Source: Olleya sp. Hel_I_94
Lineage (GTDB): Bacteria; Bacteroidota; Bacteroidia; Flavobacteriales; Flavobacteriaceae
NCBI RefSeq assembly: GCF_007827365.1
Contig: NZ_VISI01000001.1
Span: forward strand, 250,501-314,500
Direction: 5' to 3'
DNA length: 64,000 nt
The notes below the pieces were generated by a model that did no database searches, was not told the origin of the DNA, and saw only the letters and a program-made list of their open reading frames with translations. Made by a program: the position numbers and the translations under genes. Below, piece after piece: positions 37,019 through 45,955 of this stretch; the stretch's first letter is position 1, and every line of letters begins with the position of its first letter.

Positions 37019-38197
37019 TTAATAAACAAACGTTCCGTATTGACTTTCTATTGTAAGCTTTTTAGCATCTGAAGCCTCTACCCTTCCAATCACCTGAGCA
37101 TTAACATTATAAGATTTTGAAATTTCGATAATAGACTGTGCAATTTCTGGCGATACGTATAGCTCCATCCTATGTCCACAGTTAAACACTTGGTACATCT
37201 CTTTCCAATCTGTCTTAGATTGTTCTTGAATTAATTTGAACAATGTTGGTACAGGAAACAAATTATCCTTTACAATATGAAGATTATCTATAAAATGAAG
37301 GATTTTTGTTTGCGCTCCTCCACTACAATGCACCATACCATGCACTTCTTTATTATTATATTTAGATAATATTTCTTTTATGATAGGTGCATATGTTCTA
37401 GTTGGCGAAAGCACTAATTGACCTGCATCTATTGGAGAATCTTCAACCTTATCTGTCAGCTTTACTTGACCTGAGTAAACTAAATCTTCTGGTACAGACG
37501 CATCAAAACTTTCAGGATATTTATCTGCCAAATACTTACTAAAAACATCATGTCTAGCAGAGGTCAGACCATTACTTCCCATACCTCCATTATAACTTTT
37601 CTCGTAAGTTGCTTGACCAAAACTTTCTAGACCAACTATGACATCTCCTGCTTTAATATTAGCATTATCTATAACATCAGTTCGTTTTATTCTTGCTGTT
37701 ACGGTAGAGTCTACGATAATAGTTCGGACTAAGTCTCCTACATCTGCAGTCTCTCCTCCTGTACTATGTATGGTTACTCCAAAAGATTTTAAATCCTCTA
37801 TTAGCTCTTCTGTCCCATTTATTATTGCTGAAATAACGTCGCCTGGAATTAAGTTTTTATTTCTTCCTATAGTAGATGACAACATGATATTATCTGTTGC
37901 ACCAACACATAACAAATCATCAATATTCATGATTAATGCGTCTTGTGCAATACCTTTCCAAACAGAAAGATCACCTGTTTCTTTCCAATACATATAGGCT
38001 AAAGACGATTTTGTACCAGCTCCATCTGCATGCATAATTAAGCAATACTCTGAATCGTTGGTTAAATAATCAGGCACTATTTTGCAGAAAGCTTTTGGGA
38101 ATAAACCTTTATCAATATTTTTAATTGCATTGTGTACATCTTCTTTTGAAGCAGATACACCTCTTTGGCTGTAGCGTTTAGAAATTTCGGAACTCAT
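37019..38197 (-). CDS. purM: Phosphoribosylformylglycinamidine cyclo-ligase (AIR synthetase)
   Basis: A 392-residue PurM-family enzyme for the fifth step of purine synthesis (FGAM to AIR, using ATP). Visible motifs: RYSQRGVSASKEDV, MHADGAGTKSSLAYMYW, the metal and ATP segment MNIDDLLCVGATD, TGGETADVGDLVRT, and VHCSGGAQTKIL. It belongs to the longer Bacteroidota type rather than the roughly 345-residue E. coli type. Confidence 0.92.
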   Translation of the reverse strand: MSSEISKRYSQRGVSASKEDVHNAIKNIDKGLFPKAFCKIVPDYLTNDSEYCLIMHADGAGTKSSLAYMYWKETGDLSVWKGIAQDALIMNIDDLLCVGATDNIMLSSTIGRNKNLIPGDVISAIINGTEELIEDLKSFGVTIHSTGGETADVGDLVRTIIVDSTVTARIKRTDVIDNANIKAGDVIVGLESFGQATYEKSYNGGMGSNGLTSARHDVFSKYLADKYPESFDASVPEDLVYSGQVKLTDKVEDSPIDAGQLVLSPTRTYAPIIKEILSKYNNKEVHGMVHCSGGAQTKILHFIDNLHIVKDNLFPVPTLFKLIQEQSKTDWKEMYQVFNCGHRMELYVSPEIAQSIIEISKSYNVNAQVIGRVEASDAKKLTIESQYGTFVY

Positions 38198-38230
38198 TGT
38201 GTTGTGTTAGGCTACAAAGATATTTATAAA

Positions 38231-38262
38231 TAAAAAGCACACAAGTAATATGTGTGCTTTTC
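38231..38262 (-). terminator. Terminator at the end of the curli operon
   Basis: GCACACA and TGTGTGC arms around a short loop, flanked by A5 and T5 runs, 27 nt after the stop codon of the propeller lipoprotein gene. It closes the unit that starts at 43444. Confidence 0.85.
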
Positions 38263-38288
38263 TATTTAAAATGATGTAAAGTAAGTAT

Positions 38289-39785
38289 TTACTTCCAATC
38301 TGGCATTTTTGCATTTTCTAAAAACAGGGTTCTATCATTAGTAGTTAATACATCAATTACAACTATGTCTTTTTGTGATATTCCATCATTTGACGTATTA
38401 ACAAAAATAACCTGAGCTTCATTAGGTGAAAATTTAGGATCTAAATCATTAGTACCAGCAGGTTTATTTAATGATATATCATCAACAACAGAAGTCGCTA
38501 TTTCATAAATAAACATATGGTTATTTAATTGTCTGTAATCTGTATTTTGATTACCAGACACATCATATGTATATAATAACTTTGTTCCATCAAAAGAATA
38601 GTCTAATCCTCCAGCAGCACCATTAACGCCTTGTAATACATAGTCCAAGATTGTACCAGAATTATTTATCGTGTAAATCTCTACGTTATAACCAGAAGCA
38701 TTATTTGTTTTAATCGCTAAACGTTGTGTAAATTGATTCCAATCAACCTCTGTTATAAAATTAGCGTTTAATGTCTGATGGATTTGGGTTAACCCTGAAC
38801 CATCTACATTTATTTGATATAACTTATCAAAATTTGGATAAACAAATTTTGTGTTATCATCTTTCCACTCAAAATCTAGTTCTTCTAAATTAAAGCCATT
38901 AACTGAAATACTATTAGTTACCTGAGCCACATTGGATCCGTTAAGATCCATAGTATAAATTTGTGTTTGACCTCCATTTGATCTTAAAAATGCTAATTTA
39001 TCAATATTGCTTGCTTTTCTTGGTCTCCAACTATTACTACCTGATGATGTTAATTGGTACTCATTACCATCCGAATCCGCAGAAAATATAACATTATTAC
39101 CATTTATTTTTCTAGTAAAAAAGACTCTGTTGGTAGGAAACTCAATGGTTTTAAAGTTAAACGTTTCACTTAAAACCGGATCATTAATATTGTCTGAAGC
39201 AGAAACTTGCCAAAAATATTTGATTCCGTAGTCTAATCCTGTAACCGTCAATGTAGTATCTGTTAGGTCTGTATAATTTAAAACATCTGAATTTTGGTCG
39301 TTTAATATCTGCACTTGATAGACTAAATCATCATCTTCAGGATCTGTCCCAACCCAAGTTAGATCTACAGTTAAGGTCTGATTAATCGCATTATTAGCAG
39401 GTGTCACTAAAATTGGTGCATTTGGCGCGTCATTATTAGCTGTTTCTACATCCAGCTCAAAAATCACGTTTACACTATTATCCTCAGTAACAGTAGCTGA
39501 CTCAAACTTTGATAAATAGCCATCTTTTTGTGCTTGTACAGAATAAGTACCAATTGCAACATTATTAATTACAAAATCTCCAGAAGCATCTGTAAAAACG
39601 ATACTAGAACTAGGGTTTGTTGAAACTCTTGTATTTTCTAGTGGTACATTATCTCCTTTAGAAACCACTTTTCCTGTTATTGAACCAGTACCACTAAAGG
39701 ATACTTTGTCTTCACTACAACCAACGACTAGTAAGATTATGACTAATAAACTTATATATTTTGAAAATGTTTTCATCTGTTTCAC
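38289..39785 (-). CDS. Lipoprotein with CarboxypepD_reg, FN3 and WD40-like (TolB) propeller
   Basis: A 498-residue lipoprotein (lipobox VVGC near residues 20-23). After the anchor comes a carboxypeptidase-regulatory-like domain (about 32-112, SITGKVVSKGDNVPLENTRV, TDASGDF), a fibronectin type III-like domain (about 120-215, with FWQVSASDN), then PD40/TolB-like repeats (about 220-498, for example IYTMDLNGSNVAQVT and LYQINVDGSGLTQIH). It is the last gene of the csg operon, 31 nt after csgG. It may help anchor fibres or guide subunits at the surface; this is inferred from position only. An ATG three codons on is an alternative start. Confidence 0.8.
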   Translation of the reverse strand: MKQMKTFSKYISLLVIILLVVGCSEDKVSFSGTGSITGKVVSKGDNVPLENTRVSTNPSSSIVFTDASGDFVINNVAIGTYSVQAQKDGYLSKFESATVTEDNSVNVIFELDVETANNDAPNAPILVTPANNAINQTLTVDLTWVGTDPEDDDLVYQVQILNDQNSDVLNYTDLTDTTLTVTGLDYGIKYFWQVSASDNINDPVLSETFNFKTIEFPTNRVFFTRKINGNNVIFSADSDGNEYQLTSSGSNSWRPRKASNIDKLAFLRSNGGQTQIYTMDLNGSNVAQVTNSISVNGFNLEELDFEWKDDNTKFVYPNFDKLYQINVDGSGLTQIHQTLNANFITEVDWNQFTQRLAIKTNNASGYNVEIYTINNSGTILDYVLQGVNGAAGGLDYSFDGTKLLYTYDVSGNQNTDYRQLNNHMFIYEIATSVVDDISLNKPAGTNDLDPKFSPNEAQVIFVNTSNDGISQKDIVVIDVLTTNDRTLFLENAKMPDWK

Positions 39786-39816
39786 TTTTTTAAATGTTAA
39801 ACTAAAATTTAACAGA

Positions 39817-41304
39817 TTAATTATCTTTTTTGATTGGACGTGCTAACTTGTTTTTTTCTTGCATTTGTCTACGATTTTCTTTTTTCAAGGCTCTAAATTC
39901 TGCCTTTTTAAGACGCTCTAACTCTTTACGTTGATTAAATTTAGTATTTGGTGTAGATAAATAAATATTAACACCTAACCCAAAACGATAAAACATATCG
40001 TCAATAGATCCAGATACTACATTATCCAATTTATCAGAAAATACTAAGTTATGCTCTCCAAACACGTATATTCCTATGTTATCTTTTACTAAATACTCTA
40101 TTCCTAAACCTGCCTGTAATTTAGGATCTAAGGTGTTAAAATAGTCCAAAGCATTTGTACCAATACCGCCAAACAAGTAAGGTGTTAGGTTGTCAAATGG
40201 TAAGATTTTATATTCTAAATTTAAATCAAAGGACATAAATCCTTCATTAAACATTTCTTTATTTTCTAAATTAAATTTATTAAAAGAAAAATCTAATCCT
40301 AAATATGGATTTAATTTACGTTTAAATCCTAATTTACCATTAAAAGCTAGCTGAGGATTAGCCAAATCACCATTCATTAACGTACCTCCTAATGCTGCTG
40401 TAATTGCGTAATCACCTCTTCTTTCTGTTAAAAAACGATCGTATAACTCTGTAGTTATCGCTTCATCTTTTTCAGCATCATAATCTTCTACAAGTTTAGC
40501 TGTGGCCTCCTCACTTAATCTTGGCAACCATAATTCGTCTTTTATTCCTTCAATAATCAAAGCCTCTACTGCTTTTTCAATAGCCTCTTTCATGGCTAAT
40601 TGGACAGGTTCATTTTTTGTAAAACCTATTTCAGTCTCTAATAATCTTTGAAATTTAACGTATTTAAACAGATTTGCAGATACTGCTTGAGATAAGATTG
40701 TTTTTGAAATATAAACTGTTTTTAACACTCTACCACTAGAGGTAGAAACAGCTCTTAAGTACACTGTAATCCTATCTTGTCTATATTGTGTTGAAGTACC
40801 TACTCCTAAATATCTTGCTCCTGCACCACCTGTTATAATATTAGTATCATAGGATATAACACCACCTTCTAATAATATTCCTGCATAAAGTAATGGAGGT
40901 AAATTAGGCTCGCTTGGGTTTTGATTTTTTCTATACTCATCACGAGTAGATCTAATTATATTTCTTTCGTTTAAAAGATTACCTAAGTTTTCTCTTTCAA
41001 TAACTGTAAACCATTTAGAGTCCTCTAAGGCCTTATTTAACATCGTTGTACCTCCTTGAGAGACTGCTGTACTAAAAGTACTTCCGTTTTCTACAGCTTT
41101 GTACTGACCTGTTTGATCTTTAAAGTTATAAACTCCAGCTACAACAGGTTCTTGAGGTAATGGAAACTCTTTTAACTTTTGTGCTACTGGAGAGGTTTCA
41201 CCAATCCTAGCTCGTTCTTGCTTATAAGGTTGGTTAAAAAACGCACCACAACTGGTTAATAATAAAAATAATATGACTGCAAAAGCAGATCTATAGTTAA
41301 GCAT
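39817..41304 (-). CDS. csgG: CsgG curli secretion channel with extra C-terminal beta-barrel-like domain
   Basis: A 495-residue lipoprotein (lipobox LTSC near residues 16-19). Residues about 20-265 match CsgG, the nonameric outer-membrane pore for curlin export: PVVAGVYNFKDQTGQYK, FTVIERENLGNLLNERNIIRS, LEGGVISYDTN and the transmembrane hairpin region TVYLRAVSTSSGRVLKTVYISKTI. The E. coli protein is about 277 residues; here about 175 more (295-470) form alternating strands (GFKRKLNPYLGLDFSF, LTPYLFGGIGTNALDYF, GLGIEYLVKDNIGIYVFGE) like a small outer-membrane barrel, then a Lys-rich tail. Confidence 0.9.
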   Translation of the reverse strand: MLNYRSAFAVILFLLLTSCGAFFNQPYKQERARIGETSPVAQKLKEFPLPQEPVVAGVYNFKDQTGQYKAVENGSTFSTAVSQGGTTMLNKALEDSKWFTVIERENLGNLLNERNIIRSTRDEYRKNQNPSEPNLPPLLYAGILLEGGVISYDTNIITGGAGARYLGVGTSTQYRQDRITVYLRAVSTSSGRVLKTVYISKTILSQAVSANLFKYVKFQRLLETEIGFTKNEPVQLAMKEAIEKAVEALIIEGIKDELWLPRLSEEATAKLVEDYDAEKDEAITTELYDRFLTERRGDYAITAALGGTLMNGDLANPQLAFNGKLGFKRKLNPYLGLDFSFNKFNLENKEMFNEGFMSFDLNLEYKILPFDNLTPYLFGGIGTNALDYFNTLDPKLQAGLGIEYLVKDNIGIYVFGEHNLVFSDKLDNVVSGSIDDMFYRFGLGVNIYLSTPNTKFNQRKELERLKKAEFRALKKENRRQMQEKNKLARPIKKDN

Positions 41305-41321
41305 GATAGATAGTTAAGTGG

Positions 41322-41720
41322 TTAATTAGGGACTATAATTTGTGTCTGCTCTCCAGTAGTTGTATCTAAAATATTAATGACTAAGCCTTCTGCAGAGTCA
41401 TATACTTCTAATGCTAAACTACCAAAACTAAAATTTCCTTCTTGTAGACCTTCTCCTAATTGGGTTTGAAATAATGATCTAGATAACTGACTTAGTATTT
41501 GCCTGTTAAGGTTTTCAGAAAATGCTGCTAATGAGCTATCATCATCCGATTGATTTGCTTTTGGGTCTGTAAAGGAATTTTGAGCATTAGCTGAACTTAA
41601 TAACCATTGATAGTTAAAAGTATCTCCTCCAAATGCTGGATTTATAGGTTTATAAGATAACTGTTGACCAACACAGAAGTAGCTAGCCGAGAAAATTAAA
41701 ATTATTAGTAATTTTTTCAT
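41322..41720 (-). CDS. csgF: CsgF curli assembly factor
   Basis: A 132-residue secreted protein with signal peptide (MKKLLIILIFSASYFCVGQ). The mature N-terminus LSYKPINPAFGGDTFNYQWLLSSANAQN is the region of CsgF that plugs into the CsgG pore and is its best conserved part (NPxFGG). The remainder fits the CsgF C-terminal domain that exposes the nucleator. I start at 41720, since an upstream ATG at 41765 lies inside csgE and precedes the signal peptide. Confidence 0.92.
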   Translation of the reverse strand: MKKLLIILIFSASYFCVGQQLSYKPINPAFGGDTFNYQWLLSSANAQNSFTDPKANQSDDDSSLAAFSENLNRQILSQLSRSLFQTQLGEGLQEGNFSFGSLALEVYDSAEGLVINILDTTTGEQTQIIVPN

Positions 41721-41730
41721 GTCTAAAAAG

Positions 41731-42918
41731 TTAATAGCGTTTAATTGTTTTAGATTCGGTTTCAAGTTTTTTAAAATGTTTGTACACGTTAACTATCGCG
41801 TAATCATTCATTTTAGTTAAATACTCAAGACTAGGTCTTACAAAAAACGAAAAAATCTCATCATCTCCAACAATAACCTCTATTTTCGTGTTTCTACCTA
41901 ATGCTAATACCTCCTTGATTGTCACTACTTTATTCCCGTTAATATTATTTTGAGTGTATAAAGAATAAAATAACTTGTAAAAGTCCCTACCTGGTTTTGT
42001 TTTTGTGTCTTCAACTACGATTCCTTTTAACTCTAAACCATCTCTTTTACCTTTATTGACGTCTTGAGAGTTTGCCTGTTCCTCTTTTAATTTATCTAAT
42101 AATTTTTGTTTATTTTCTATATCTAAATTTGACTTATCATTATAAACCACTCGGTCTTGACCTATCAAATTATTATCTAAGTCATAAATAAGCATGACGC
42201 AAATAACTGGCTGATCTCCAATAATATTAAATGAAGCCTCAGCAAGTTCTATTTTTTGGTTGGCAGATATTATAAAGCGTTGCTTTTTGTCTTCTAGAAG
42301 GTTATCTACACTTTCTTCTTTATCAAAAACCATTAATTTAAAGATTAAACTTTTTGTAATTTCGGTTTTATTGAAAGCTGTAGCTTTTATGGTTGTAAAG
42401 TCATTTTGTTGAGCTGTTTCTATTTTAGCCTCAACTTCATTATTTACTAATTGCGCAGAAATTTTGACACTAATATTATCAATTTTTTCTGCAATATTTT
42501 TTTTAACATTAAGATTATTGTCTTCATTATCGTTATAAACGATTCTATCCATACCAATAATATTATCTGTGGAATCAAAAATTAAAAGTAGAATTATCAC
42601 TTTTGTATCTTGATCAAAATTAATGGATGTTGTTGACAAATCTTTTTGTTGATCTGCATTTAAATCTAATTGTCCGCTTTGCTCGTTTTTAGATTTATTT
42701 TGATTTTTATCTGTTTTAAAAACAGATAATTTATAGGATATACTTTTAGACAATTGCATTTTATTAATAGCAACGCCCTTTATATTAATAATATCATTGT
42801 CTTGGGTAACTATCAGCTTTGCCTCAACTTGCGTGTTATATGATTGCGAGTGAGCGTTAATAGCATAAAAAAAGACAACAATTAATACCATTGTTTTTTT
42901 GAATTCACATAAAAACAT
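41731..42918 (-). CDS. csgE: CsgE curli chaperone fused to two CsgH-like domains
   Basis: A 395-residue secreted protein. After the signal peptide come two similar domains of about 100 residues (about 28-130 and 150-255). Each begins QVEAKL or EVEAKI, has a YKLSVFK or FKLMVFD strand, and ends with IGMDRIVYND or IGQDRVVYND. The strand and spacing pattern is like CsgH, the small curlin-aggregation inhibitor of alphaproteobacteria. Residues about 295-390 are a CsgE domain (LELKGIVVEDTKTKPGRDFYKLFY, EVLALGRNTKIEVIVGDDEIF). So one protein would hold subunits unfolded and cap the CsgG channel. An ATG at 42891 is an alternative start. Confidence 0.82.
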   Translation of the reverse strand: MFLCEFKKTMVLIVVFFYAINAHSQSYNTQVEAKLIVTQDNDIINIKGVAINKMQLSKSISYKLSVFKTDKNQNKSKNEQSGQLDLNADQQKDLSTTSINFDQDTKVIILLLIFDSTDNIIGMDRIVYNDNEDNNLNVKKNIAEKIDNISVKISAQLVNNEVEAKIETAQQNDFTTIKATAFNKTEITKSLIFKLMVFDKEESVDNLLEDKKQRFIISANQKIELAEASFNIIGDQPVICVMLIYDLDNNLIGQDRVVYNDKSNLDIENKQKLLDKLKEEQANSQDVNKGKRDGLELKGIVVEDTKTKPGRDFYKLFYSLYTQNNINGNKVVTIKEVLALGRNTKIEVIVGDDEIFSFFVRPSLEYLTKMNDYAIVNVYKHFKKLETESKTIKRY

Positions 42919-42931
42919 AATGGCTTATTTT

Positions 42932-43444
42932 TTAAAAATTTCTAATTATGATTGATTGGTCTTGTCCTTGCATAGAAACTTTAATTTTTTCTGATAAAGA
43001 ATTTGATCCAAACATGGTTAAATTTTGGTTATTCCCAGTTTGATTAATCGTTGTGTTTTTTATATCTGTTTTAAAAGGACTGTAATCAAAAACTGTATTA
43101 TTATCTCCATTTTGTATTACCGTTTCAACAAGTTTAGTACTATTAATATCTAATACAGTAAGGTTATCGTTACCGTTTTGGATTATATTAATATTACTTT
43201 GTGTAGATCTTGTGACACTTACCGCTTCATTATTATCTCCTATTTGGGCAATAAAAATTGCGTTATTTGATGAAGTTGAATTTAGATTTGCAGCGCTTTG
43301 ATTAAGTAAAAAGTTTTCTTCTGACGCCTGTGTATCAAAACCAGACAACTGACTATCTTCTTGAGCTTCAAAAGTTTGAGCAGCAAGAATATTACTAGAT
43401 ATAAAGATTAAGGCAACTATTAAAATTTTAAATATTGTTTTCAT
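42932..43444 (-). CDS. csgB: Minor curlin, CsgB-like
   Basis: A 170-residue secreted protein (signal peptide ending ILAAQ). The mature part holds a few imperfect curlin repeats: IFIAQIGDNNEAV, INIIQNGNDNLTV, TVIQNGDNNTVF and TINQTGNNQNLT, with the curlin Gln/Asn ladder. They are far fewer and less regular than in the two large curlins. The C-terminus (KVSMQGQDQSIIIRNF) is basic and ends like CsgB, which nucleates fibres at the surface. It is the first gene of the csgB-E-F-G unit. Confidence 0.8.
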   Translation of the reverse strand: MKTIFKILIVALIFISSNILAAQTFEAQEDSQLSGFDTQASEENFLLNQSAANLNSTSSNNAIFIAQIGDNNEAVSVTRSTQSNINIIQNGNDNLTVLDINSTKLVETVIQNGDNNTVFDYSPFKTDIKNTTINQTGNNQNLTMFGSNSLSEKIKVSMQGQDQSIIIRNF

Positions 43445-43496
43445 AGTCTTATGTTTTAACTGTGTTACTACATGTAAGTTATAAAATAAATCTGTT

Positions 43497-43535
43497 ATAA
43501 AAAGTATAAGAGCAAATTAATGCTCTTATACCTTA
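43497..43535 (-). terminator. Terminator after the large curlin gene
   Basis: GTATAAGAGCA (43504-43514) and TGCTCTTATAC (43521-43531) form a perfect 11-bp stem, followed on the minus strand by T5. It separates the large curlin from the csgB-E-F-G unit. Confidence 0.85.
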
Positions 43536-43576
43536 TAATTATTTTAGTAAATAATCTATTTTATAAAAGCTTCTGC

Positions 43577-45517
43577 TTAGTCATTTTGAGTTACAGAAGA
43601 AGAGTTTCCGTTTCCAATTTGATCCACAGAACTTGAATGAGTTGTTCCGTTTTGATCTACTGTACTAGAATTAAAATCCCCTTGTTGATTAACATAACTA
43701 TCGTGCATAAAACCGTCTTGATCAACAATACTATTATTTAACAATCCGTTTTGAGTTACGTTAGATAAATGTAAGTCTCCCATTTGTGAAACCGAACTAT
43801 TGTTAGCTGTACCATCTTGATCTACATATGATTGATTATCGTTTCCAGTAGAAGTCACTTGACTTTGATTTCCTGTACCATCTTGAGCAACTACAGAGAT
43901 GTTAGTGTTTCCTGTTTGAGAAACAGAACTACTATTAGCATTTCCATTTTGATCTACATCAGAATCGTTATCGTTACCTAATTGTGTTACAGCTGATCCA
44001 TTATTGTTTCCTATTTGATCCACATAAGACTCATTAGTGTTACCTATTTGATAAGTTGTTGCTGTGTTAGCGTTACCTTGTTGATTTTGAGTAGAAATAT
44101 TAGAGTTACCTTGTTGAATTGAAAGTGCGTAGTTGAAATCACCAACTTGATCAATATCACTATCATTCATATCTCCATATTGTCCTGCTCCTCCATAATT
44201 ATCATTACCTGTTTGACTAACATCTGCAAGATTAGAATCACCAATTTGCTCTGCTTGACCCCAGTTATCATTTCCTAATTGAGTAACTGCAGCTGTATTC
44301 ATATCACCTGTTTGCCAGATATCTGAGTCATTATTATTCCCATCTTGATCAGCGTCTGCATCATTACTATCACCATCTTGATCTACTAAAGAGTCATTCA
44401 TATCTCCATTTTGATCAACACTAGCGTCATTCATATTTCCATCTTGATCAACATCAGAAATATTCATATCACCAGTTTGGTCAACATCACTAATGTTCAT
44501 ATCACCAATTTGGTCAACATCACTAATGTTAGACTCTCCATCTTGGTCAACATTAGAATCGTTATCGTTTCCTGTTTGTGTAACTGAAGAATCATTTCCT
44601 CCTCCTAAATCATTGTCTTGACTCACATAAGACGTATTATTGTCACCATTTTGATCAACAATACTCGTGTTATTATCTCCTGAATAACCTTGAAAAACAT
44701 CTGAATCGTTTCCGTCACCATCTTGATCTACATCAGAAGTGTTAAAATCTCCCCATTGGTCAACATAAGAATCGTTATTATCTCCTGTTTGATCTACATC
44801 AGATAAATTACTGTCACCATCTTGCCATACAAAAGAATCGTTATCATCTCCTGTCTGAGTAACAGTACTAATATTAGAATCTCCTACAGTACCTTGCCAT
44901 ACAGTAGAGTCATTGTTATTACCATCTTGAGCAACATCAGAATCATTTAAATTTCCAACTTGTTCAACTTCTGAATTATTTCCAGAACCTCCAAATTGAT
45001 TTACTAAAGATGTGTTATCATCTCCATCCTGCTCTACTGTACTGGTATGAGAACCATCACCTGCTGTACCATAACCTTGGAATACATCAGAATCGTTTCT
45101 ATCACCATCTTGGTCAACAGTACTTGAGTTACTGTCTCCCCACTGATCTGTGTATGAGTCATTACTATCTCCCATTTGATCAACGTCACTTGCATTTAAG
45201 TCACCATCTTGCCAAGTAAAGTTATTGTTTAAATCTCCTGTTTGATTAACTGCAGAAATATTATCATCAGATAAACCATCTCCTCCTGGTCCTCCACCAG
45301 TTTGGCGAGTCTCATTAGTGTTAGAAGTTCCGTTTTGATCTACCGTAGAAATGTTATCATCTCCGACTGAATCTACGTCAGAGTCATTGGTCATACCAGT
45401 TTGCATTACAGTTGAAGCATTTCCACTTCCGATCTGATCTACATCACTGTTGTTCGATTGTGCAAACATCATTGTTCCACACATTAGCGCAGCTGCGCTG
45501 AAAAATACTTTTTTCAT
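43577..45517 (-). CDS. csgA: Giant Asp-rich curlin, CsgA-like
   Basis: A 646-residue secreted protein (signal peptide MKKVFFSAAALMCGTMMFAQ). The rest is almost wholly built from about fifty 11-residue curlin half-repeats of the form SxVxQxGxxN (for example SDVDQIGDMNI, SSVSQTGNTNI). These form the beta-strand-turn ladder of curli amyloid with stacked Gln and Asn. Asp is very frequent at outward positions. E. coli CsgA has five 22-residue repeats; this is several times longer. It ends SSVTQND, like its shorter paralog. I start at 45517 because the signal peptide begins there. Confidence 0.92.
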   Translation of the reverse strand: MKKVFFSAAALMCGTMMFAQSNNSDVDQIGSGNASTVMQTGMTNDSDVDSVGDDNISTVDQNGTSNTNETRQTGGGPGGDGLSDDNISAVNQTGDLNNNFTWQDGDLNASDVDQMGDSNDSYTDQWGDSNSSTVDQDGDRNDSDVFQGYGTAGDGSHTSTVEQDGDDNTSLVNQFGGSGNNSEVEQVGNLNDSDVAQDGNNNDSTVWQGTVGDSNISTVTQTGDDNDSFVWQDGDSNLSDVDQTGDNNDSYVDQWGDFNTSDVDQDGDGNDSDVFQGYSGDNNTSIVDQNGDNNTSYVSQDNDLGGGNDSSVTQTGNDNDSNVDQDGESNISDVDQIGDMNISDVDQTGDMNISDVDQDGNMNDASVDQNGDMNDSLVDQDGDSNDADADQDGNNNDSDIWQTGDMNTAAVTQLGNDNWGQAEQIGDSNLADVSQTGNDNYGGAGQYGDMNDSDIDQVGDFNYALSIQQGNSNISTQNQQGNANTATTYQIGNTNESYVDQIGNNNGSAVTQLGNDNDSDVDQNGNANSSSVSQTGNTNISVVAQDGTGNQSQVTSTGNDNQSYVDQDGTANNSSVSQMGDLHLSNVTQNGLLNNSIVDQDGFMHDSYVNQQGDFNSSTVDQNGTTHSSSVDQIGNGNSSSVTQND

Positions 45518-45546
45518 GTTTAAATATATATTGATTAATAGCAATT

Positions 45547-45554
45547 CAAAGATA
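45547..45554 (-). promoter_or_regulatory. Probable -7 element of the giant curlin gene
   Basis: TATCTTTG on the minus strand, 30 nt before the ATG. The following leader (TGCTATTAATCAAT) is almost identical to that of the second curlin gene, so the two genes share a control region. Confidence 0.5.
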
Positions 45555-45896
45555 AAGAATTTATTCACTCCTAAAATTTGATAACCAAAAAAACATGTGT
45601 TTTTAACTATATATTCGTTAATAATTGAGATTTACACGTTGAAACGCATGTTTTAAAAAGAATTTTCCTACAATATTTTTGGATTCAAAATAACACCTAA
45701 ACCCCTAATACACTTGAATATACGTACAACTACGTATAAAAAAAGAGCAAAAAAACTGTAGTAAGACAACGCACCTTAACCTTTGTAGTCTTCCTAATAT
45801 AATTTTAAAGAAATTTAAAGAAAATAAATAATTCAAATTATATGTTGAAGAATTTTTTATTGACCTTACATTAATTACTTCAATATAATTTATAGG
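45555..45896. other. Intergenic stretch between the two curlin genes
   Basis: About 340 bp, very AT-rich, holding the upstream region of the giant curlin gene. I see no reliable gene here. A 64-codon minus-strand frame at 45705-45899 has no support. Direct or inverted repeats that would mark a regulator site are not obvious. Confidence 0.4.
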
Positions 45897-45935
45897 CATA
45901 AAAAAAAGAGAATTCTTTAAAGAACCCTCTTTTTT
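45897..45935 (-). terminator. Terminator after the shorter curlin gene
   Basis: On the minus strand AAGAG-G-GTTCTTT pairs with AAAGAATTCTCTT, followed by a T run. Imperfect stem with G-T pairs. Confidence 0.65.
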
Positions 45936-45955
45936 AAAATAACACTTTTTTAATA

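Noticed and set aside
45705..45899. 64-codon frame between the two curlin genes
   Set aside because: No recognisable motif, promoter or neighbour relation; very AT-rich region where such frames arise by chance.
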